From the NCBI GenBank assembly GCA_015143295.1, contig CM026560.1, positions 4,590,501 to 4,654,500 of the forward strand: 64,000 nucleotides of DNA, written 5' to 3'. This DNA comes from Tetracentron sinense (taxonomy: Eukaryota; Streptophyta; Magnoliopsida; Trochodendrales; Trochodendraceae). The notes below the pieces were generated by a model that was given only the letters and a program-made list of their open reading frames with translations, did not search any database and was not told the DNA's origin. The first letter of the stretch is position 1; every line of letters starts with the position of its first letter. The position numbers were made by a program, and so were the translations under genes. Shown here one piece after another: positions 56,671 through 64,000 of this stretch.

Positions 56671-57240
56671 AAAAGTGACTCACTAAGGGTCAGTACAACA
56701 AAGTCCCTATTTTACAACGACAATAATTGTAAATGTAAAATCATTGTGAATTGAATGTCTTCCAAATGAAAGAATAACAAAAAGGGGATAAAAGTAGAGG
56801 AAAAAAAATAGTTTTTCTTTCCATTTGAACTTGATTCCCAACATGATCCTCCCACTATTTCCTATCACGTTTCCCTCTTGATTCTCACACGATTCCTATA
56901 ATCGTTTCACTACCAAAGAATGTTTCCCAATCGCTTTCAAACCGCTTCCCAAAAATGGGGAAACTAAATCACTCCCGTCTCAAACACGCATCCCGGGAAG
57001 TACAATTTTCACCTTGGACAAGGCTTCCATGTGACTATGGTTTGTATTTCAAAGCTTTCAACCTAATGCCAAAATTGAAATTAATTAGCCCATCAAAGGA
57101 GCATTCGTCCCACCAAGATTGTATCAAGTCCTACCCTCCCCAAACGCAATTGTGCAAAAAGCAGAAGTTAAAATGGTCATAAAAAAATGGTGGAATAGGG
57201 TTTGGTGTGCAAGTTCATTAGATCATCCGAATGTTAGGGA

Positions 57241-60200
57241 GTGCTTGAGAACGTAGTAAATGATATCCTACCAAAAGACGACCGATCTTCTCTTATACCT
57301 TTTAGAGACAACAAAGGTATTATCGTGGTTCAATGCCACTCAACAGTGAGAGGGCTCAGTGCTTCTGATCCGTGGTCGTTACCCAATGAGAGTTATTGTC
57401 GAAGTAATCGGTGGTGGTCAAAAGCCAATGCTACACAATACTCGGATCTGAGCTCTTTTTTTTAGCTAGGATTGAGTGGTCTTCCTCTCCATTTGTGGAG
57501 AGTAAAAACCTTTAAAAGCATTAGGGATTCCTGTGGAGGTTTAATAGAGATCGACAAAAATACGTCATCCCTATCTGATCTCAGAGAAGCTTGTATCCGA
57601 GTAGGTGAAAGCAGCCTCGATATGATCCCAAGGACTCTCAGGATCCTAGATGGTAATCACTTTGATAAGATAACTATCCACATCAGACCGGAGGTAGGTA
57701 GCTTCATTTCCGACGACAATTCCTCTTTCAAGTGTCTAAAACCGGTTGAGGTTTTGAAATTCGAAATTCCTGCACATGATCCTCCAACCGTACTAGCACC
57801 AATTGCATCCCATTCGTCTAATCTTCTTATTAGCCAACCAAGGGGGCTAGTAAAGAAGGCTCGTCAAAGGACTGACAGACCAGCTGAGAAGAGTAAGCAA
57901 AAATATAATTTCATCCAAAAGGGGTCATCGATTTGCTACGTGGCGAGAGGTGTCGTCGGCAAGCTCAAACCGCATTCTCGATCTAGACCGAGGGGTCTTT
58001 GGGCTTCCTAGCCAGGGCTGCTCATCGTTGGGACCATGGTAACAAAATTCTCAAAAAATTTAAAAATTCGCGAATTTTGCAATAATTCGTTTAGTTCGAC
58101 AAAGTAAACTGCTTATTTTGCATATTATCGAATCAATTTTTTAGATATCTTCTTATAATTATTAATTTTTCCCAAAAATTTTCGAACTTGACCTTTACCG
58201 AATTATTCCCGAACCACGGCTTTGTCACAATGGATGGGACAGATCTCTGGTGTGTGCAGTTGGTAATCAAACTGAATCTCTTATCCCTCCATAAGTCGAG
58301 AGCCCTAGAGTCATACGTAAGAAGGCTTGCAATCGTCACCGTAAGAGGAAGGGTCAGAGTCTCTACAGAGGTGAGGACATAATTTCAGCTTTATGCAGCC
58401 TTCTCCCATTGAGGGGTTACCGAGAAGAGGCGTTGAGTCCTGCAGTGTTTCCCAAAATGAGAAAGACAACCTTTTTAAGAAAACCGATCCTATGGGTAGG
58501 GATATTTCTGAGGGCTCCCATCTTAGCCATCCACGTGGTGAGGCCTTCCCTTCCAGCGTATTCCAGAAAAGGAGAGTTATCACCAGGTTTAGCCCATCAA
58601 TCTAAGCCTCATGGCCATGAGAAGGCCCATACACGGGCCCAGCATTTCGACCTTATTTCTGAGATCGTTGGATTAGGCTGGAGTAACTCTTCTATGGACC
58701 CCTTTTCTTCTCCTTCAGGCTTGGACCCAAATTCTAAACGGGAGGGTTTTTAGCCCAAGGCTCGATGGGCCACAATCTCATCAAGGCAGATTCTCTCTAT
58801 GGTGGGCTTGTGGATGAGGAGGGGGGCGACCTAAGTTCAGAGGATCCTGCAAACCCCTTCAATATATCACCGCTCATAACACGGTCAAGCACTCTGAAAT
58901 TGAACTATGAAAAGCTAATAGAGATGGGTTCAACATTAGCCATGGAAGTTGCTGCTCCCCTTTATTCCTAACATACAATTAGGGGTTCTACAATTTCGAA
59001 CCAGACTTCAAAGATCATGGTTGTACCTCAGATTGACATCAACAATCCTTTCAGGTTACATCCAATGATCAAGAGGATGTCCTATGGGTGGATAGAAGAT
59101 CGAATTTGGCAGCTATAGGGAGTCAGACTCCTCCTACGAAGTCTATGTCAAGCAACCAGGGTGTGATGTGAGATAATGGGGCGGATTTGCATCTCGAGCC
59201 TAATCTGAGATTGGCAGACGTCGAACCATATGGTAGAGCCTCGTTAGGCCCTATTCAAGGTCGTTTCTGGGATCCAGAAACTCAAGAGAAGAATTCTTCA
59301 TTTTCAGTGATAGGGGTGATGGAGTCTCAGTAATGAATAACCGCATACCTTTCTAGTTTCGATGACAACATCAAGAAAATTCATTTGGGGGGAGTCGGAT
59401 ACGCCAATCAAGCCAAGTAGGGAGACATCGTTGCCAAGTGTTATGTGGGGAACTCCAGTAGCAGATTCTTTGTCTCCTCTGCATTGCGAGACAACTTGTT
59501 TTGTGGAAGAGGCGTCGGGATCTTGTGGTAAGGGATTAGTGTACTCTCAAGGGGGTTGCATGGTGGTTTCAATGCCCAAGCAGCCAACATCTTCAGTTAG
59601 GGACAGCACAAATCAGGTTCTTCCTTGGATCTCTCTCTCAACAAGTATTCCTCTTATCTTCTTTCCCTCTGTCATCCCTATCCATTGCTTTGTCAGGGAT
59701 AGCGACGATAGATGGAGAGCTCGTTGGTCTTATTGTGAGTTATCGTTGTCTCCCTTGGTGTCGACTAGAGAGGCTCGGATATCACAGTCTGATTACAGAA
59801 GTATGTTGAGACTAGGCCTGGCTCCTCTTAGTCCTGTTAGAGATCTCACTGATTTTGTCCCTAAATCTTTGTCTCCATCTGTGGTCTGTAATCGCCAATC
59901 TCCTAAGATGTGTGGTGGGATTAATCTTGAAGAGGCGGGTGGGGTTAGTCTAAAGGTTAAGGAGAATGTTGCAGTTTGGGTCATTTAAGAATATTGTGGA
60001 GTTTGGTAATCTTCTTGAGCTATCTTACATTCTTACATGGGGCATGAAGTTGAAGCTAAGAGTCTCTTGCTTAGTATAGAACAGGTCAATCCTTGCCCAG
60101 TGTCTTCAAATTGAGAACAGGGTCTCAATAAGAACAAGCGAATGGCCAATGAATTGAAATGATTAGCCAGCAGTGTCAACTACGAGGGTAGCTCTGAGCA
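57241..60200 (+). pseudogene. LINE ORF1 remnant (zinc-finger/DUF4283-type nucleic-acid-binding protein)
   Basis: The frame at 57472-58011 contains GLPLHLWRVKTFKSIRDSCG and GLIEIDKNTSSLSDLREACI, the typical ORF1 core of plant L1-type LINEs. An upstream piece (57241-57465) is in a different frame and ends in RWWSKANATQYSDLSSFF. Downstream frames at 58409-58753, 58765-58971 and 59362-59988 have no motif I recognise; by position between ORF1 core and ORF2 they are probably the poorly conserved ORF1 tail. ORF1 proteins bind the element RNA. Several stops make it inactive. Confidence 0.65.
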
Positions 60201-60216
60201 TGTGTGGGATTGGTTA

Positions 60217-61230
60217 ATGGTGCCACGAATTTTATGTTGGAACATTAGAGGTATGGGTCTTGCAAATAAGCAGGTGGCAATCAAACAAGTGATCAAAAGT
60301 AATAAACCCTCTATTGTGTGTATCCAAGAGACTAAAATCGAAAGAATGATGGTTTTTATTGTACAGGAAATTTGGAGTTCATTTTGTCCGAATTGGGTGT
60401 TAATACCCTCTCTGGGTGCCTCTGGCGGAATTCTAGTAGTGTGGGATAAAAACCTAGTTGAAGTTTTGGATTCTGAAGTGGGGGTTTATTCGCTCTTTAT
60501 CTTTTGTCGCTCCCCTTTAGAAGATTTTCGCTAGGTTTTTTTTGGAATTTATGGTCAACGGATGGCTCTGTGTCAAGGAACTTCTAGAGTGAACTTGATG
60601 ATGTGAGCTCTAGGTGGCTGGCACCATGGTGCCTAGGAGGTGATTTCAATTGTATCAAATGGTCTCAAGAAAGGCAAAGTGGCAAAGCCTCCCTTAGTAG
60701 GATGCAAGCTTTTGAGGATTCCATTTCTAGTCACAACCTCATCAAAAGCCCAATGAAGGGGTCTCGGTTTACGTGGTCCAACTTTCAGGAAAGGCTTTCT
60801 TTAAGCAAATTAGATCAATTCCTCTTCTGTGATCGTTGGGAAAGTAAATTTCCAATGGCTCTGGTTCATTCTCTACCTAGGCCAACCTCGGACCATACTC
60901 CCATATTGTTAACATGCAACAACAAGGGTGGGGGCCCTTTGCCTTTTCGATTCAAGAATGTGTGGTTGGATAATCCCAATTTCAAGGCTATGGTCAAAGA
61001 CATATGGAAGGTCTCCAATTTTTGGGGTTCACCGAGCACAATTTTTGGACTTAAACTCAAGGCTCTCAAGGTGAGACTAAAATTCGGAATAAAGAGGTGC
61101 TTGGCATAATTTTCTGATAAGAAAAAAGAGCTTCTTGATGAGACAACAAGGTCGGACGATAAAAGTGTCCGGTTCTTTAAGTAGAACCAAATTCCTGAAT
61201 ACGGATTCTCTAAAGGCAGAATACATGATA
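60217..61230 (+). pseudogene. LINE ORF2 remnant: endonuclease domain, cut by a younger LINE
   Basis: The likely ORF2 start ATG at 60217 gives MVPRILCWNIRGMG, then IKSNKPSIVCIQETKIE, the N-terminal motifs of APE-type endonucleases (Asn in WNIRG, Glu in QETK). A stop at 60532 and a frameshift follow. The rest continues at 60603-61109 with GGDFNCIKW, SRFTWSN and PTSDHTPILL (catalytic SDH). After TAA at 61107 it reads a little further (DKKKELLDE) until 61233, where the minus-strand LINE begins. RT is not in the window. Confidence 0.82.
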
Positions 61231-61233
61231 TTG

Positions 61234-64000
61234 TTTTTTTTGATCAGCAACAATCCAAAATATATATATATATATATATAAAAAGAACCAAGGATACAGG
61301 AAAGACAGTGGCGAAACGATGAGTTTATAAGAAGATAAACTCACAGACGCCAACACACAAACTAAGACTAGCCTCCAGGCCTAGGCCCACGATTCCCACT
61401 GAATCAACCCAATAAAGCCCGAAGGTCAACCCTGTCAACATACAAACCCGCCCATTCCAACATGACTACCCGAATCCTAGCATACAAGCGGGCCTGAGTG
61501 ACTGAAGAATCCTCAAAAACTCTATTGTTCCGTTCCTTCCAAAGCAACCAAGAAATGGCTCCCGGCAAAACAGCCCAAATGACCTCCCAAGCCCCATCCT
61601 TGCTTGGCCTGCCCCAACTCGCTAAAAAATCATGAAAAGACGAGGGGAACACCCAAGCCACACCTAAACGGGACAAAAAAAATCCCCATATACTGGCCGC
61701 AAAAGGACAGTGAAGGAGTAAGTGATCAACAGTCTCTTCTTCTTCGAAACACATGAAACACCGGCTTGCCATTTTCCACCCTCGGTGTTGCAAATGGTCA
61801 CAGGTCAGAATTTTGTTCAAAGCGGCATTCCATAGAAAAAAGGAAACCTTAGAGGGAATACCTGGGTTCCACACCACTCGATAAGGGAATGAGCTCACAC
61901 GAACTGGCTCCAAAGACTGATAGAGAGACTTGACTGAGAACTTCCCACTTTTGTTGCCAAGCCAAACTCTGCAATCCCTAATTTCAGGTCTCAGACACAT
62001 ACCGCTTAAACGAGCCAACAACCGAGACAACTCGTCTATCTCCCAGTCATTTAAGTCCCGACGTAAAGATGGACACCATACCATCCCCTCCCCCCTACTC
62101 TCCACATAATCACCTACTACTGCCTCCTTATTATTGGCTAACAAAAATAAGTTACCGAAATCCTCTCGCAACGTAGTGGAGCCACACCACCTATCCTTCC
62201 AAAATCTCACTTCAGTCCCTTGACCCGCCTTGAAACTGAACTTCGGAACCACCAAGCTCGCAATTGCCATGATACCCTTCCACAGACCCATGCCATGAGA
62301 GATCCTAACTTGCTTAGGAATCCAGCACGATTCAGCCCCATATTTGGCCACAATCACCTCTCGCCATAATCCTGATCTTTCTGCACCAAACCGCCAAATC
62401 CATTTTCCTAGCAAGGCCCTATTCATCCTAATCAGGGATTTCAAATTCAAGCCCCCAACCTCTTTAGGATGACAGATCTGCTTCCACGGCACCAAAGGAT
62501 ACTTGAAAGAATCCACCTTCCCTTTCCACAAAAACTCACGCTGCAAACCTTCAAGCACTCTAGCAACTGATAACGGCAAAGAAAAAGATGACATAAAGTA
62601 AGTAGGGAGACTACTAAGGGTGCTATGGATAAGAGTGAGTTTACCCCCTTTAGAAAGATAATGCGACTTCCACCCCGCTAACCTTTTCTCACATCTCTCA
62701 ATCACTGGCGTCCATAACTCTTTTGCTTTGAAGCGTCCCCCTAGCGGCAAACCCAGATAGGTAGATGGAAGCACTCCTGTTCTGCAACCCAAACAAACAG
62801 CTAGCTGCTCCATATTATGGACATCACCCACCGGAACTAACTCAGACTTAGCCAAATTAATCCTCAACCCTGACACCGCTTCAAAGCACCGAAGAAGGCA
62901 TCTAATGAGTAGAAGTTGTCTAGGCACCGCGTTACAAAAAGTCAAAGTGTCATCGGCAAACTGAAGGTGGGAGATACGCAACTGAGAAGCACCAACTGAA
63001 AACCCCTCAAAGACTACCCCTTCTGCTCTCGAGAACATCCTACTCAAGGCCTCTGAAACCAACACAAACAAAAACGGAGAGAGAGGGTCCCCCTGACGGA
63101 GTCCCCTAGAACTAGGGAAAAACCCAACCGAACTGCCATTCAGAAGAATAGAAAATGAGACGGAGGATATACACATCTTCATCAACTCCCTCCATTTCTG
63201 CCCAAACCCCATTCTGCCTAGCACATAATCCAAGAAACCCCAATTCACATGGTCATATGCTTTCTCCATATCCACTTTGCAAACAACACCAGGGGAATTA
63301 GTCCTAATACGAGCATCAATACACTCGTTAGCAATCAGGACACCATCCAAAATCTGTCTACCTTCCACGAATGCACCTTGTTGAGGGGAAATAAGGACCG
63401 GCATCACTTTCTTGAGGCGAGTCGCCAAAACCTTAGCCATGATCTTGTACAGGCTACTCACTAGACTGATCGGCCGAAAATCCTTTAGCTCCACTGCCCC
63501 TTCCTTTTTCGGAATTAACACCACAAACGTATGGTTCAGCACTTGATCAAAACAACCGGAAGAATGAAATTCTTGCAAGACCGCCAACACATCCCTTCCC
63601 ACAATCTCCCAACAGGCCCTGTAAAACTCAATAGAAAACCCATCCGGACCTGGAGCTTTATCCCCTGCCATACATCGCAGAACCTCCAGAACCTCGGTCT
63701 CCTCAAAAGGCTTCTCCAACATATCCCTATGCTCAAGGGACAACCGGGCAAAATCAAGACCGTCCACCCTAGGCCTCCAGCCTTCCTTCTCCTGATACAC
63801 CTCCTTATAGAAAGAGATAACACTATCTACAATATCTCTGCTCCTCGCCTTCCACTCCCCATTCACCTTTAACTTCGAAATAAAGTTCCGCTTCTTATTA
63901 AAGTTAGCGGTGTACTGAAAGAACTTCGTCTTCCGATCCCCCTCTTTGAGCCATCTCGTTCTAGCCTTTTGCTTCCAACTAATTTCCTCGAGGTTCGACA
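61234..64000 (-). mobile_element. Young L1-type LINE, 3' part, running off the right edge
   Basis: The 3' end is visible on the plus strand as a poly-T run (61234-61241), i.e. a poly-A tail on the element strand, preceded by ttggattgttgctgatc, a usual plant LINE ending. The 3' UTR (61242-61403) contains an (AT)n stretch at about 61260-61280. It is inserted head-on into the older plus-strand LINE. The far end and its duplication are outside the window. Confidence 0.85.
61404..64000 (-). CDS. LINE ORF2 polyprotein, RT and zinc-binding domains (partial at the window edge)
   Basis: One frame stays open from the window edge to TGA at 61406-61404, about 864 codons. The start lies outside. RT motifs in order: KAPGPDGFSIEFYR (near 63660), KDFRPISLVSSLYKIMA, QQGAFVEGRQILDG, KVDMEKAYDHVNW, GLRQGDPLSPFLFVLVSEAL and the catalytic LQFADDTLTFC (about 62955). 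A C-terminal zinc-binding domain follows (GIPSKVSFFLWNAALNKIL, RCFMCFEEEETVDHLLLHC). Reverse transcriptase would copy the element RNA at a nicked target. The endonuclease lies upstream, beyond 64000. Lack of any stop contrasts with every other element here and suggests a recent, possibly competent copy. It reads antisense to the older LINE and in the same direction as TOM40. Confidence 0.92.
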   Translation of the reverse strand, partial: SNLEEISWKQKARTRWLKEGDRKTKFFQYTANFNKKRNFISKLKVNGEWKARSRDIVDSVISFYKEVYQEKEGWRPRVDGLDFARLSLEHRDMLEKPFEETEVLEVLRCMAGDKAPGPDGFSIEFYRACWEIVGRDVLAVLQEFHSSGCFDQVLNHTFVVLIPKKEGAVELKDFRPISLVSSLYKIMAKVLATRLKKVMPVLISPQQGAFVEGRQILDGVLIANECIDARIRTNSPGVVCKVDMEKAYDHVNWGFLDYVLGRMGFGQKWRELMKMCISSVSFSILLNGSSVGFFPSSRGLRQGDPLSPFLFVLVSEALSRMFSRAEGVVFEGFSVGASQLRISHLQFADDTLTFCNAVPRQLLLIRCLLRCFEAVSGLRINLAKSELVPVGDVHNMEQLAVCLGCRTGVLPSTYLGLPLGGRFKAKELWTPVIERCEKRLAGWKSHYLSKGGKLTLIHSTLSSLPTYFMSSFSLPLSVARVLEGLQREFLWKGKVDSFKYPLVPWKQICHPKEVGGLNLKSLIRMNRALLGKWIWRFGAERSGLWREVIVAKYGAESCWIPKQVRISHGMGLWKGIMAIASLVVPKFSFKAGQGTEVRFWKDRWCGSTTLREDFGNLFLLANNKEAVVGDYVESRGEGMVWCPSLRRDLNDWEIDELSRLLARLSGMCLRPEIRDCRVWLGNKSGKFSVKSLYQSLEPVRVSSFPYRVVWNPGIPSKVSFFLWNAALNKILTCDHLQHRGWKMASRCFMCFEEEETVDHLLLHCPFAASIWGFFLSRLGVAWVFPSSFHDFLASWGRPSKDGAWEVIWAVLPGAISWLLWKERNNRVFEDSSVTQARLYARIRVVMLEWAGLYVDRVDLRALLG

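Larger units (their letters stand above)
54813..57240. other. Intron DNA with MITE pieces and no gene
   Basis: The segment 54830-54950 looks like one end of an hAT-type element (caatgtttcaaaatgcgata, then gaggcgcaagcctcgagg words), but a second end was not found. The remainder, apart from the MITE at 55248 and the duplication at 56482, is AT-rich without coding signal. The short frame at 56955-57182 has no recognisable motif. Confidence 0.45.

Noticed and set aside
59362..59988. 208-residue plus-strand frame with no recognisable motif
   Set aside because: It sits between LINE ORF1 core and ORF2 and has no independent support, so it is treated as ORF1 tail rather than a new gene.
63249..63872. 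Plus-strand frames opposite the LINE RT
   Set aside because: They are antisense shadows of the long ORF2 frame.

Overview
This is nuclear DNA from a flowering plant. The evidence is one spliced host gene with GT-AG introns, dense nested plant-type transposable elements (Ty1/copia, Ty3/gypsy with a chromodomain-like tail, hAT, L1-type LINEs, MITEs), LTR primer sites matching initiator tRNA-Met, and AT-rich non-coding DNA. The species cannot be fixed from sequence alone; the element-laden, very large introns suit a large-genome woody angiosperm (inference).

The only host gene recognised is TOM40, the beta-barrel pore of the mitochondrial outer-membrane translocase, on the minus strand. Six consecutive 3'-side exons, all with phase-0 boundaries, lie at 42121-42056, 40628-40527, 6293-6225, 6138-6055, 4185-4090 and 3481-3425 (stop). 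They encode the C-terminal 157 residues. The N-terminal exons were not found and probably lie to the right of the window. The intron between exons 40628-40527 and 6293-6225 is 34,233 bp, and the intron upstream of 42121 is at least 21.9 kb. Nearly everything else in the window sits inside these two introns.

Layout. 1-3.4 kb: DNA downstream of TOM40 with tandem repeats. 3.4-6.3 kb: four TOM40 exons. 8.27-33.2 kb: one SIRE-like, gag-only Ty1/copia element (5-bp duplication CATCT) that received three later insertions: a Ty3/gypsy chromovirus (8405-16222) and a full-length hAT transposon (16989-22007), both in its 5' LTR, and a solo gypsy LTR (22458-29906) in its gag that itself holds a second solo LTR (22683-26461). 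33.2-38.5 kb: a decayed minus-strand copia element with MITEs inserted. 38.9-39.2 kb: the 3' tip of another copia. 40.5-42.1 kb: two TOM40 exons. 43.1-43.6 kb: a short hAT-type MITE. 44.7-51.5 kb: a decayed minus-strand LINE broken by hAT elements nested up to four levels. 51.5-54.8 kb: a minus-strand solo gypsy LTR. 55.2-55.8 kb: a hairpin MITE. 57.2-61.2 kb: a decayed plus-strand LINE. 61.2-64.0 kb: a LINE with a long unbroken ORF2 running off the right edge, inserted into the previous one.

The elements do not form a pathway. Their interest lies in their relations: target-site duplications give a relative order of insertion; a full-length hAT with a BED/hATC transposase gene shares its terminal repeats with three short non-autonomous copies it or its relatives could have mobilised; and the gypsy LTRs have grown internal minisatellites. 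I found no bacterial-type system, CRISPR array, rRNA or tRNA gene, and no evidence for a previously undescribed multi-gene system.
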